NCBI RefSeq assembly: GCF_004923255.1 | Contig: NZ_QYRT01000003.1 | Location: forward strand, 1 to 64,000 | DNA: 64,000 nt | Source of the DNA: Subtercola vilae | GTDB taxonomy: Bacteria > Actinomycetota > Actinomycetes > Actinomycetales > Microbacteriaceae | Reading direction: 5' to 3' | Program-made: the position numbers and the translations under genes | Shown here: positions 18,118 to 26,650 of the stretch, piece by piece | Position numbering within the stretch: position 1 is the first letter of the stretch | Layout: every line of letters starts with the position of its first letter | Notes under the pieces: generated by a model | Told to the model about the DNA's origin: nothing | The model's database searches: none | The model's input: the letters and a program-made list of their open reading frames with translations, nothing else

Positions 18118-20250
18118 ATGGTCGACACCGCCGTGAAACCCGCCACCCCCGACTCCGACACGCCGGCACAGCGCGCTGTCGCTGCCGCCGCATCTGGTGA
18201 ACCCACCGCGCCCGGTGCATCCAGCGCTCCTGCCGCCCCGGCCAGCGTCGACGTCGAATGGCTGGGCCGCTACCTGCTCGGCACCTGGGCCGATGCCCGG
18301 CTGCAGGCCCGCGCCACCACGGCGCGCCCGGAGTTGCAGCGCATCGAGGGCCAGACCCTCGCCGATCACCGCCAGCGCGTGTTCGAGCAGCTTCATCTGC
18401 TGGTCGAAGAAGGCTCGGTCAACCGCGCCTTTCCGAAACGCCTCGGCGGCCACGACGACCACGGCGGCAACATCGCCGGCTTCGAAGAACTCGTCATCGC
18501 CGACCCGTCGCTGCAGATCAAGTCGGGCGTGCAGTGGGGGCTGTTCGGGGCGGCCGTGCTGCACCTCGGCACCGAATACCACCATGACACGTTTCTGCCG
18601 GCCATCATGAGCCTCGAGGTTCCCGGTGCCTTCGCCATGACCGAGACCGGGCACGGTTCCGACGTGGCCGCCATCGGCACCACGGCCACCTATGACCCCG
18701 AAACCGAACAGTTCGTCATCGACACTCCTTTTCGCGGGGCGTGGAAGGACTACCTCGGCAACGCGGCCGTGCACGGTACGGCAGCGGTGCTGTTCGCCCA
18801 GCTCATCACCCAGGGCGTCAACCACGGGGTGCACGCGTTCTACGTGCCCATCCGTGATGTCGACGGCGCCTTTCTACCGGGCGTGGGCGGCGAAGACGAT
18901 GGCCTCAAGGGCGGCCTGAACGGCATCGACAACGGGCGACTGCACTTCACCGACGTGCGCGTTCCGAGGCGCAACCTGCTGAACCGGTACGGCGATGTCA
19001 CGCCTGCCGGGGAGTACTCGTCGCCCATCGAGAGCCCCGGGCGCCGGTTCTTCACGATGCTCGGCACACTGGTTCAGGGTCGAGTGTCGCTTGACGGGGC
19101 ATCCACTGCCGCAGCGAAGATCGCGTTGACCATCGCCATCACCTATGGCAGCCAGCGCCGACAGTTCACCGCAGCGAGCGAGACCAACGAAGAGGTGCTG
19201 CTCGACTACCAGAAGCACCAGAGCCGTCTGCTGCCGCTGCTCGCCACCACGTATGCGGCGAGTTTCTCGCACGAAGTACTGCTGACCACGTTCGACGGAG
19301 TGTTCTCGGGCGCGCACGACAGCGACACCGACCGCCAAGATCTCGAGACTCTCGCTGCAGCGCTGAAGCCACTCTCGACCTGGCACGCTCTCGACACCCT
19401 GCAGGAGGCCCGTGAGGCCTGCGGCGGGGCCGGTTTTCTCGCCGAGAACCGCCTGACGAGCCTCCGCGCAGACCTCGATGTGTACGCCACCTTCGAGGGC
19501 GACAACCATGTGTTGCTGCAGCTCGTCGCGAAGCGGCTTCTGACCGACTACAGCCGCAAGTTCGCGAAAGCCGACGTGGGCGTGCTCGCCCGGTACGCCG
19601 TGACGCAGGCGGCGGGCCGTGCGGTCGACGGAGCGGGGCTTCGGCGCCTCGCCCAGAATGTCTCCGACCGCGGATCGCTCGCGCGCTCAGTGGGGCAGCT
19701 GCGTTCGAGCGCCGTTCAGCGTGCGCTGCTCACCGATCGGGTCGAGACTATGGTCGCCCAGGTGGCCGGCCGCCTTCGCCCCGCGAACAAGGCGTCGAAG
19801 AAGCGCGCCGCCGAGCTCTTCAATCAGAACCAGAACGCGATGATCGACGCGGCGCGCGCACACGCCGAGCTGCTGCAGTGGGAGGCATTCACCGACGCGC
19901 TCGGCGACATCGCAGACCCTGGCACCAAGACCGTGATGACGTGGCTGCGTGACCTGTTCGGCCTCGGCCTGATCGAGAAGCATGCTGCCTGGTACCTCAT
20001 CAATGGGCGCTTGTCGCCCACCAGGGCACAGGCCGTGAGCGCGTACATCGAGCGCCTCACGAGCCGGTTGCGGCCGCACGCCCTCGACCTCGTGACGGCG
20101 TTCGGCTATGGCCCTGAGCATGTGCGGGCTCCTATCGCGTCGGGCGCCGAAGCCGAGCGGCAGAACGAAGCCCGCGACTACTACGCGGCGCAGCGTGCCA
20201 GCGGCACCGCCCCGGTCGAGGAGAAAGCGGTCAAGAAGAGCAAGCGCTGA
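18118..20250 (+). CDS. acyl-CoA oxidase / two-domain acyl-CoA dehydrogenase
   Basis: An FAD-dependent enzyme of 710 residues that oxidises acyl-CoA to trans-2-enoyl-CoA, the first step of beta-oxidation. Length and architecture match acyl-CoA oxidases (peroxisomal ACOX type) rather than 380-residue dehydrogenases. FAMTETGHGSDV is the conserved FAD/substrate loop. GGAGFLAENRL and then ATFEGDNHVLLQ mark the catalytic region, where the Glu of TFEGDN is the expected base. A C-terminal helical domain continues to the end (Lys/Arg-rich tail). The first 45 residues are Ala/Pro-rich and disordered. Start at the ATG preceded by GAAAGAAGAGAA. Monocistronic. Whether O2 or an electron-transfer flavoprotein is the acceptor cannot be decided here. 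Confidence 0.9.
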   Translation: MVDTAVKPATPDSDTPAQRAVAAAASGEPTAPGASSAPAAPASVDVEWLGRYLLGTWADARLQARATTARPELQRIEGQTLADHRQRVFEQLHLLVEEGSVNRAFPKRLGGHDDHGGNIAGFEELVIADPSLQIKSGVQWGLFGAAVLHLGTEYHHDTFLPAIMSLEVPGAFAMTETGHGSDVAAIGTTATYDPETEQFVIDTPFRGAWKDYLGNAAVHGTAAVLFAQLITQGVNHGVHAFYVPIRDVDGAFLPGVGGEDDGLKGGLNGIDNGRLHFTDVRVPRRNLLNRYGDVTPAGEYSSPIESPGRRFFTMLGTLVQGRVSLDGASTAAAKIALTIAITYGSQRRQFTAASETNEEVLLDYQKHQSRLLPLLATTYAASFSHEVLLTTFDGVFSGAHDSDTDRQDLETLAAALKPLSTWHALDTLQEAREACGGAGFLAENRLTSLRADLDVYATFEGDNHVLLQLVAKRLLTDYSRKFAKADVGVLARYAVTQAAGRAVDGAGLRRLAQNVSDRGSLARSVGQLRSSAVQRALLTDRVETMVAQVAGRLRPANKASKKRAAELFNQNQNAMIDAARAHAELLQWEAFTDALGDIADPGTKTVMTWLRDLFGLGLIEKHAAWYLINGRLSPTRAQAVSAYIERLTSRLRPHALDLVTAFGYGPEHVRAPIASGAEAERQNEARDYYAAQRASGTAPVEEKAVKKSKR

Positions 20251-20256
20251 TCGGGA

Positions 20257-20276
20257 GGTGGTACCTGGGTACTACC
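20257..20276. promoter_or_regulatory. inverted repeat upstream of the ABC/two-component operon
   Basis: GGTGGTACC and GGTACTACC are 9-base arms matching at 8 of 9 positions, separated by 2 bases. The element sits just after the acyl-CoA oxidase stop and about 135 bases before the ABC ATPase start. It could be a binding site for the NarL-type regulator of this operon; this is only positional inference. Confidence 0.3.
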
Positions 20277-20410
20277 CCCCGGTGATGGAGCACCAGAACG
20301 ATGGCGTAAAGATGGCCCTGCAGGCCGATGCCGAGTCGGCTGAGCGTTCGTAGTGTGAGTGTTGTGCAGTTGTTCTGCTGCACACATCAGCTCAACGCAG
20401 GGAGATCACC

Positions 20411-21394
20411 GTGATCGAAGCTCACTCACTCACCAAGAGGTACGGCCCCAAGACGGCCGTCGACCAGGTGAGTTTCACCGTTCGTCCCGGCCTCGTCACG
20501 GGCTTTCTCGGCCCCAACGGCGCCGGCAAATCGACCACCATGCGCATGATTGTCGGCCTTGACCGGCCCACGAGCGGCAGCGTCACCGTGAACGGCAAGG
20601 TGTACAGCGACCACGCGGCTCCGCTTCACGAGGTGGGCGTGCTGCTCGACGCGAAAGCGGTACACCAGGGCCGCTCGGCGTACAGCCACCTGTTGGCACT
20701 CGGCGCGACACACGGCATCGGGGCATCCAGGGTCAAAGAGGTCATCGAGATGACCGGCCTCGACTCTGTCGCCAAGAAGCGGGTGGGCGGCTTCTCGCTC
20801 GGTATGGGACAGCGGCTCGGTATCGCCGCCGCCATGCTCGGCGATCCGTCGACGCTCATTCTCGACGAGCCGGTCAACGGCCTCGACCCCGAGGGCGTGG
20901 TGTGGGTTCGCGAGCTCGTACGTTTTCTCGCCTCGGAGGGCCGTACGGTTCTGCTCTCGTCGCACCTCATGAGCGAGATGGCGCAGACCGCCGACCGCAT
21001 CATCGTTCTCGGCCGCGGCCGGGTCATCGCCGACGCACCTGTCGCCGACCTCATCAGCGGCGCCACGGTCTCGTCGGTTCGCGCCGTGAGCCCGCAGGCT
21101 GGCGAACTCGCCCGCCTGCTGAACTCACCCGATGCCACCATCACGAGTGTGGATGCCCAGACCCTCGAGATCGTCGGCCTCACCTCGGCCGTGGTCGGCG
21201 AAGCGGCGGCGCGCGCCGGCCTCACCCTGCACGAGCTCACCCCGTTGAAGGGTTCGCTCGAAGACGCCTACATGAACCTCACCGCCGATTCGGTGGAGTA
21301 CCGCACGACCGCGGCCTCTGCCGGAGCGGCTTCCGGCGGCAACGCCGGTGCCCCTCTCGCCACTGACCCGTCACACTCGGAGGTCTCCCGATGA
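20411..21394 (+). CDS. ABC transporter ATP-binding protein
   Basis: A 327-residue ATPase driving an ABC-2 exporter. Walker A GPNGAGKST (about 37-45), a Q-loop region, the signature GGFSLGMGQRL (about 133), Walker B STLILDEP (about 152), and the switch His in LLSSHLMSEM are all intact. The layout matches the DrrA/BcrA type of drug or peptide exporters. The GTG start is preceded by GGGAGAT. It overlaps the permease gene by 4 bases, and kinase and regulator genes follow, so transport is probably linked to sensing of an antimicrobial or envelope stress. The last 60 residues are a variable Ala/Gly-rich tail. Confidence 0.93.
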   Translation: MIEAHSLTKRYGPKTAVDQVSFTVRPGLVTGFLGPNGAGKSTTMRMIVGLDRPTSGSVTVNGKVYSDHAAPLHEVGVLLDAKAVHQGRSAYSHLLALGATHGIGASRVKEVIEMTGLDSVAKKRVGGFSLGMGQRLGIAAAMLGDPSTLILDEPVNGLDPEGVVWVRELVRFLASEGRTVLLSSHLMSEMAQTADRIIVLGRGRVIADAPVADLISGATVSSVRAVSPQAGELARLLNSPDATITSVDAQTLEIVGLTSAVVGEAAARAGLTLHELTPLKGSLEDAYMNLTADSVEYRTTAASAGAASGGNAGAPLATDPSHSEVSR

Positions 21395-22218
21395 CAACCA
21401 CAACCCCTGCCCGGCGCAGCACCACCCAGCCGGCCTCGCCCATCCGTCTCAGCGCCGCAGGCATTCTGCGGTCGGAGTGGATCAAGCTCCGAACTCTGCG
21501 CTCCACCGTGTGGGCGTACGCCGTCATTCTGGTCATCCAGATAGCGTTCGGCCTGCTCATCGTTGCTATCTCGGTGAACGACGGCGGAATCAGCCGAGGC
21601 CCTGAGCGAGGTATCACTCTTGCGTCGCTTGCCACGTTCGGGCCGATCGCCGGGGTGGCCTTCGGGCAACTCGTGGTCTCGGTCTTGGGTGTTCTCGTCA
21701 TCAGCGGTGAGTACACGACGGGCCAGATCCGTTCGAGCTTCGCCGCTGTTCCGAAGCGCCTGCCCGTGCTCTGGGCCAAGGTCGCCGTGTTCGGCGTTGT
21801 GACTTTTGTGGTGTCGCTTGTCAGCATTCTGCTGACCTACCTCGTCACGGCGCCCATTCTCTCGGGTGCCGGTGTGACATCGAATCTCTTCGAAGGCAAC
21901 CTGCTGCTCACCTTTGTCGGCGCGGCCGGTTACCTTGCCCTCATCGGCATCCTCTCGATGGCCATCGGCGCCATCCTCCGCAGCACCGCCGGCGGTATCG
22001 CCGGTGCCCTGGGCCTGCTGCTGGTGGTTCCCGTGGTGTTCTCGCTGATTCCCGCCGACTGGGCGCACAGCCTCTCTGACTGGCTGCCGAGCGCCGCTGG
22101 CTCGAACATCTACCAGCCCGGTATCTTCGAGTGGTGGCAGGGTCTGTTGATCCTGCTCGGATGGATTGTGGTCGCACTGGCCACCGCCGCCACCCTGATG
22201 CGCCGGAGGGATGCCTGA
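21391..22218 (+). CDS. ABC-2 type permease
   Basis: A 275-residue membrane partner of the preceding ATPase. After about 25 polar residues, LRSEWIKLRTLRSTVWAYAVI starts a six-TM fold. LVVSVLGVLVISGEYTTGQIRSSFAAVP is a segment found in many actinobacterial ABC-2 permeases of this type. Later TMs include YLALIGILSMAIGAIL and ALGLLLVVPVVFSLI. It is translationally coupled to the ATPase (ATGA) and is 2 bases from the kinase gene. Substrate unknown. Confidence 0.9.
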   Translation: MTTTTPARRSTTQPASPIRLSAAGILRSEWIKLRTLRSTVWAYAVILVIQIAFGLLIVAISVNDGGISRGPERGITLASLATFGPIAGVAFGQLVVSVLGVLVISGEYTTGQIRSSFAAVPKRLPVLWAKVAVFGVVTFVVSLVSILLTYLVTAPILSGAGVTSNLFEGNLLLTFVGAAGYLALIGILSMAIGAILRSTAGGIAGALGLLLVVPVVFSLIPADWAHSLSDWLPSAAGSNIYQPGIFEWWQGLLILLGWIVVALATAATLMRRRDA

Positions 22219-22220
22219 GC

Positions 22221-23585
22221 ATGACCTCCACCGAACGCCCGGCCAGCTCGACGTCACCGTCGAAGACGGCCGGGCGTTTGGCCGTCTGGGCGGCGCTGTG
22301 GCGTTCGAGTACCGAGCGAATGGATGCCCAGACCGCAGCCGCCTCGAACGACGCCCTGCGCCTGCCCCGGCCACCCGGGGTCTTTCGGCTCTTCTTCGCG
22401 CGGCACCTCTGGATTCTCGACTGGGCCGTCGTGGCCGTCTTCGCGCTGCCGGCAGCGGGCTATCTCGTTGGAGCGTTCGTCACAGGCCGTAACGATGTCG
22501 CGGCGCTGGTGGCGGCATCGGTGGCCGCTCTTGCGCTCATCGTGGTCACAGTCGCGCTCAGGTTTCGCCGGGCGCATCCGCTCGTTCTCGTGGCCGCGGT
22601 TGGTCTCAGCTTTGTCGCCATGGGTTCGACCTTCGGGGGAAGCCTGTTGCCGGCCGCGCTCTTCGGCCTCTACGGTGCCGCGGTGTACGCCTCGGTGCGC
22701 GCCGCGTGGATCTCGTTCGGTGCGCTTGCCCTCATTCTTGCGACGGTGACGCTCATCTCGACGGGGGTAGACCTCGCCGAGACCACCGGTATGTCGTTGA
22801 CGTTCGGTTTTCTCATGCTCGTGTTTCTGCTCATCGGCGTGAACGTGGGCAACCGCAAGCGTTACGTCGAAGCGCTGCTCGACCGTGCCACCCAGCTGGT
22901 TCGGGAGCGCGACCAGCAGGCCCTTCTCGCCGCCGCGAACGAACGTGCCCGCATCGCCCGCGAGATGCACGACATCGTCGCGCACAGTCTGACCGTGATG
23001 GTGGCGCTCGCCGACGGGGCCGACGTGAGCGTCGAGCGCAGCCCCGAACGCGCACGCGACGCCATTCGTCAGGTGGCGGAGACCGGTCGTACCGCCCTGG
23101 CCGACATGCGCGTTGTACTGGGTGTGTTGGCCGAGCCTCACGGCGGGCCCGTAGCAGCTGTGGAGCCCGTGCTCACCGGCCCGCAACCCTCGCACAACGA
23201 CCTCGCCGCATTAGTGAACGCCTACCGGTCGGCGGGAATGGTCATCCGGTTCTCTGTCTCCGGTGCGGTTCCGCTCGACGCGGGGCTCGAGCTCACCGTT
23301 TTCCGCATTGTGCAGGAGGCCCTCACCAACAGTCTGCGCTACGCTCCCGACCCGAAGCACGCCGCCGTGAGCATCGTCTACAGCTCCGGCGGCGTGAGTA
23401 TCGTCGTCGACGACGAGGGCCAGTCTGAGACAGGCGCACCATCGATCGGCACCGGCAAGGGTCTCATCGGCATGCGCGAACGCGCGGCGGCCTACGGCGG
23501 CACCGTGGAGGCCGGCCACACCAACGCCGGCGGCTGGCGCGTTCGGGCCACACTCTCGACACCCGATACGAAAGAGCGGTCATGA
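22221..23585 (+). CDS. NarL-family sensor histidine kinase
   Basis: A 454-residue membrane sensor kinase. Residues about 55-210 hold five or six TM segments with short loops, so sensing is probably within the membrane. A short coiled coil (RATQLVRERDQQALLAA) leads to the HisKA_3 dimerisation helix with phospho-acceptor His in REMHDIVAHSLTVM. The ATPase domain has IVQEALTNSLRYA (N box), VVDDEG and GLIGMRERAAAYGG (G box). The frame is open upstream to 22131, but GGAGGG before the ATG at 22221 sets the start. The stop overlaps the regulator ATG. It presumably senses the substrate or stress handled by the adjacent ABC exporter. Confidence 0.92.
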   Translation: MTSTERPASSTSPSKTAGRLAVWAALWRSSTERMDAQTAAASNDALRLPRPPGVFRLFFARHLWILDWAVVAVFALPAAGYLVGAFVTGRNDVAALVAASVAALALIVVTVALRFRRAHPLVLVAAVGLSFVAMGSTFGGSLLPAALFGLYGAAVYASVRAAWISFGALALILATVTLISTGVDLAETTGMSLTFGFLMLVFLLIGVNVGNRKRYVEALLDRATQLVRERDQQALLAAANERARIAREMHDIVAHSLTVMVALADGADVSVERSPERARDAIRQVAETGRTALADMRVVLGVLAEPHGGPVAAVEPVLTGPQPSHNDLAALVNAYRSAGMVIRFSVSGAVPLDAGLELTVFRIVQEALTNSLRYAPDPKHAAVSIVYSSGGVSIVVDDEGQSETGAPSIGTGKGLIGMRERAAAYGGTVEAGHTNAGGWRVRATLSTPDTKERS

Positions 23586-24301
23586 CGACTTCGATACGCA
23601 TTCTGCTGGTCGACGATCAGTCGCTGCTCCGCATGGGCTTTCGAATGGTGCTCGAGGCCGAGCCCGGGTTCGAGGTCGTCGGTGAAGCGGCAGATGGGGC
23701 ATCCGGTGTCGTCGCAGCCCAGGCCGAGAAACCCGATGTCATCTTGATGGATGTTCGGATGCCCGGCATGAACGGCATCGATGCCACGGCGGCCATCGTT
23801 CGCACGGTTCCCGAGAGCAAGATCCTCATTCTGACCACGTTCGATCTCGATGAATACGCGTTCGCTGCTCTGCGCGCCGGTGCCAGCGGATTTCTGCTGA
23901 AAGACGCTCGCCCGGCCGAACTCATCACCGCCATCAGGGCCGTGGCGGCGGGCGATGCCGTGGTGTCGCCGCGTGTGACGAAACAATTGCTCGACCTGTT
24001 CGGCTCCCGGTTGCCCGCGACACACGAGGGTGCGCCCCCCAGTGCCGCTGCAGGAGCCGTCGCCGATGCCTCGAGCGCTCTCGGGGCACGCCTCGAGCCG
24101 CTCACCGAGCGCGAGCGGGAAGTGCTCGTCGCCATTGCGGAGGGGCTGTCGAACAGCGAGATCGCAGAGCAGTTCGTGGTCTCGGAATCGACAGTCAAGA
24201 CCCACGTCGGGCGTGTGCTGATGAAGCTCGGAGTGCGCGATCGGGTGCAGGCGGTCATCGTCGCGTACGAAACGGGTTTGGTTCTGCCCAAACAGGGCTA
24301 G
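23582..24301 (+). CDS. NarL/LuxR-family response regulator
   Basis: A 239-residue regulator, partner of the preceding kinase. The receiver domain has LVDDQS (acidic pair), phospho-acceptor Asp in VILMDVRMPGMNG, Thr in ILTTFDLDEYAF and Lys in FLLKDARP. A long Ala-rich linker (about 140-165) leads to a LuxR helix-turn-helix: LTEREREVLVAIAEGLSNSEIA, then STVKTHVGRVLMKLGV. It ends the four-gene operon and probably activates it. Confidence 0.94.
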   Translation: MTTSIRILLVDDQSLLRMGFRMVLEAEPGFEVVGEAADGASGVVAAQAEKPDVILMDVRMPGMNGIDATAAIVRTVPESKILILTTFDLDEYAFAALRAGASGFLLKDARPAELITAIRAVAAGDAVVSPRVTKQLLDLFGSRLPATHEGAPPSAAAGAVADASSALGARLEPLTEREREVLVAIAEGLSNSEIAEQFVVSESTVKTHVGRVLMKLGVRDRVQAVIVAYETGLVLPKQG

Positions 24302-24327
24302 GGTGATCTTAACCGAGGAGCACACCG

Positions 24328-24639
24328 ATGGGTATTTTGCTCTATGGCAGCCCCAGTATCGAAGTCAGCTTCGATGACCGTGCTCTCACCCACCTTCAGA
24401 TCGTCATCACGGCGAAGCTTCGACGCCGTGAGAGTTTTGTTTTCTCGTGGGCAGACTCTGCCGATATCGGCAGTGGGCGCAGTTCTATCTGGCTCGACCC
24501 GAGCAGCACGCTCTACTACCGGTTCTACGGGAGTCGTGTTCCATCGATTAATCGCGAATGGATCGACGTGCTGATGGACTCGGCGAACAGCGGTGGAGGT
24601 CTCTTCTTCACTCCAGAACCAGTGACGGGTCGGTCGTAG
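24328..24639 (+). CDS. small conserved protein (DUF7882-like)
   Basis: A 103-residue soluble protein with no known biochemical role. The pattern MGxLLYG..., FDDRALTHLQIVITAKLRRRESF, SSIWLDPSSTLYYRF, INREWIDVLMDSANSGGGL matches a family I recall as common in Microbacteriaceae, classed as DUF7882 and sometimes mislabelled ATP-dependent DNA ligase; that label is from memory and should be checked. No ligase motif is present. The ATG is preceded by GAGGAG. It is 3 bases upstream of the rhodopsin gene, so the two are probably cotranscribed. Confidence 0.75.
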   Translation: MGILLYGSPSIEVSFDDRALTHLQIVITAKLRRRESFVFSWADSADIGSGRSSIWLDPSSTLYYRFYGSRVPSINREWIDVLMDSANSGGGLFFTPEPVTGRS

Positions 24640-24642
24640 TAC

Positions 24643-25596
24643 GTGATAACTGCTGTAGCGCCGTGGTCGGCCACCCTGACGTCGTCAGAATATCTTCTGA
24701 CGCTCTACTTTCTGGCCGTGGCAGCGCTCGCGCTGTTCGCCGGCTTCGTTCGAGCGTGGCTGACCCGCGGTGAAGTGGGGTCGCGGTATCGGCCGGCCGT
24801 CATCGCGCGCATCTGCATCACGGCGATTGCCACGGTGTCGTACATCGCGCTGGTGGTGAGCTTCGTCACCGGGTACGACAAGACGCCTGCCGGATACGTG
24901 CCGAATGACGGCGCGATCTTCGGTTTCGCTGCCCGGTATATGGACTGGTCGCTGAACGTGCCACTGCTCTCGGTAGAACTGCTGGCCGTGTGTGCGGCGG
25001 TGGGCGCTGTTGCGCGTCAGGCGCGGCTCGTGGCGGCCGCCAGCGCGTTTCTGATGATCTTCACGGGCTTTCTCGGCGCCTTCATCATCGGCGGCGGAAC
25101 AGACACGGCCCAGCTCATTGTCTGGGGCGCCGTGAGCTGCGTCTTCTGGTTCGTCACCATCGTGGTTCTCGTTCGGGGAGTTCTCGCCTCCCGCGAGGGG
25201 CTCACGCCAGAGGCGAACCGGCTTCTGCGGCGGGCGGCGACCCTGTTGCTATCGGGGTGGGTGGTGTACCCCGTGGTCTACCTCATCCAGATCTTCGGCG
25301 ACGGTGGCGGTTGGGCGGCGACCATGCAGATAGCGCTCTGCGTGGCCGACGTCACGATCAAGATCGGGTTCGGCACGCTGATCCACCGGGTGGCGAAGCT
25401 GCGCACGGCTGAAGATGTACGGGCAGGTGACGACGTGCATCCGGAGTCGATCTGGATCTCGTCGGTCAAGCAGTCTGATGCAGGAGTGCCGCGGGAGGTC
25501 TACCTGGCCGCCGGGGCTTCGATTCACGAGCGACGGGTGAGGCCGCCGACCGGTTCGGCCGTGGCCTCGCCACTGCCAGACGATCGAGAAAACTGA
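24643..25596 (+). CDS. microbial (type 1) rhodopsin, actinorhodopsin-like
   Basis: A 317-residue seven-TM retinal protein, probably a light-driven ion pump in the cytoplasmic membrane. Helix C reads RYMDWSLNVPLLSVELL (R98, D101, N105, E112), lining up with bacteriorhodopsin R82, D85, T89, D96. Helix F has GWVVYP (W206, Y209, P210; bacteriorhodopsin W182, Y185, P186). Helix G has ADVTIKIGFG with D236 and the retinal Schiff-base lysine K240. The key triad is thus D-N-E rather than the usual D-T-E or D-T-D. By hand alignment, the helix B position that is His in proteorhodopsin is Ser66. A polar tail of about 65 residues follows helix G. GTG start, weak ribosome site. No retinal or carotenoid genes lie in this window. 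Confidence 0.9.
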   Translation: MITAVAPWSATLTSSEYLLTLYFLAVAALALFAGFVRAWLTRGEVGSRYRPAVIARICITAIATVSYIALVVSFVTGYDKTPAGYVPNDGAIFGFAARYMDWSLNVPLLSVELLAVCAAVGAVARQARLVAAASAFLMIFTGFLGAFIIGGGTDTAQLIVWGAVSCVFWFVTIVVLVRGVLASREGLTPEANRLLRRAATLLLSGWVVYPVVYLIQIFGDGGGWAATMQIALCVADVTIKIGFGTLIHRVAKLRTAEDVRAGDDVHPESIWISSVKQSDAGVPREVYLAAGASIHERRVRPPTGSAVASPLPDDREN

Positions 25597-25642
25597 AGAA
25601 TACACCCGTTCGGCTCTGACATTGCTCTGTCTGTCGACCCCC

Positions 25643-25671
25643 TTGAATCGTCGGGCAAACGTGGCAATGGT
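25643..25671 (+). promoter_or_regulatory. promoter of the small protein gene at 25678
   Basis: TTGAAT (25643-25648), a 17-base spacer and AATGGT (25666-25671), then 6 bases to the ATG. There is no Shine-Dalgarno sequence, so the transcript is probably leaderless. Confidence 0.45.
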
Positions 25672-25677
25672 TGATGC

Positions 25678-26019
25678 ATGAGACGTATTTCATATAGCGG
25701 CGGGTCTTTTCTCACCACAGACGGCGTTGCCGACGCCTTGCTGCACTTTGTGGCCGCCCTCGGGTCGAGTCACCGGGCCGAAGCTGTCGACATACCGATC
25801 GTGCGCGACGACGGTCAGACCGACACTGTTCAGCTGGTGATCGGGCCAGCGAGCGAACTGGTGAGCGCGTCGGAGAACACCACGATGCCGGAGCCAGACT
25901 CGGCTGAAGCCGAAGCACGGCTGCACCGGCTCACGGAGGCGCTCGTCGGACCGAAGCCAGTGCCTTCGTCGCAAGCCGACGCCACCGCGCACGGCTACGA
26001 CTTCGACGTCGAACTCTGA
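25678..26019 (+). CDS. small conserved hypothetical protein
   Basis: A 113-residue soluble acidic protein, function unknown. It begins MRRISYSGGSFLTTDGVADALLHFVAAL and has a beta-rich middle (DIPIVRDDGQTDTVQLVIGPASELV), then a polar, probably disordered C-terminus. The N-terminal SGGSFLTTDxVADALL pattern is one I associate with Microbacteriaceae hypothetical proteins. No catalytic motif is apparent. It has its own likely leaderless promoter and stands apart from the rhodopsin unit by 81 bases. Confidence 0.72.
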   Translation: MRRISYSGGSFLTTDGVADALLHFVAALGSSHRAEAVDIPIVRDDGQTDTVQLVIGPASELVSASENTTMPEPDSAEAEARLHRLTEALVGPKPVPSSQADATAHGYDFDVEL

Positions 26020-26062
26020 CCCACGGCCGGCGCCGAAACCAGGCGTCGTCGACATTCAGGGG

Positions 26063-26644
26063 TCAGCTGCTCCAGCTGGCGTCGACCATGATGCCGCGCA
26101 GTGCCGCCAGGGTCTCGTGCAGCAGCTCGGGCAGCGGCACTGCCCCATTCTGATCGAGCCAGCGACCGATCGACACGCTGAAGACCGTCACCGTGAGGTG
26201 CGCGGTGAGGGTGGCCTCGAGTTCGTCTACACCTCGCGCCACGAAGCTCTGGGCGATGGCGCTGGCAAGTGCCGACTGCTTGTGCAGTTCCCGCTCGCGA
26301 AGGCCCTCGTCGGATTCGATCACGGCCTTTCTCGCCACGACGTAGTCGACCCCGCTGGAGAACTGGGCCGCGGCCACTGCCTCGAGTCCGCCCGAGATGA
26401 TCTGCATGGGGGTCAGTTCGGCGGGGGCCGCTGCGATCATTTGAGCGGCGAGGGCGGGTACGTCGATTTCATTTGCGAAGAGAACTTCTTTTTTGTCAGC
26501 GAAGTGGCGAAAGAACGTACGGGTGGTGAGCCCAGCGCGCGCGGTGATCTGGGGAACTGTGGTCTCGCCGAAGCCCTGATCGGCGAACAGCTCTAACGCG
26601 GCACGCTCGAGGCGCTCACGCGCGTCGGGCTGCCATCTGCTCAT
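26063..26644 (-). CDS. TetR family transcriptional regulator
   Basis: A 193-residue repressor. The helix-turn-helix is ALELFADQGFGETTVPQ, ITARAGLTTRTFFRHFADKKEVL; the TFFRHF form is common in actinobacterial members. The C-terminal domain resembles MftR-type ligand domains. It diverges from the two-domain oxidoreductase across 117 bases that contain inverted repeats, so that gene is its probable target. TAGAAT lies 6 bases before the ATG, suggesting leaderless autoregulated expression. Confidence 0.9.
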   Translation of the reverse strand: MSRWQPDARERLERAALELFADQGFGETTVPQITARAGLTTRTFFRHFADKKEVLFANEIDVPALAAQMIAAAPAELTPMQIISGGLEAVAAAQFSSGVDYVVARKAVIESDEGLRERELHKQSALASAIAQSFVARGVDELEATLTAHLTVTVFSVSIGRWLDQNGAVPLPELLHETLAALRGIMVDASWSS

Positions 26645-26650
26645 GCGTCC

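Noticed and set aside
24643-25596. Heliorhodopsin or sensory rhodopsin assignment
   Set aside because: Helix C RYxDW and helix G DxxxK match type 1 pumps, and no transducer gene is adjacent.
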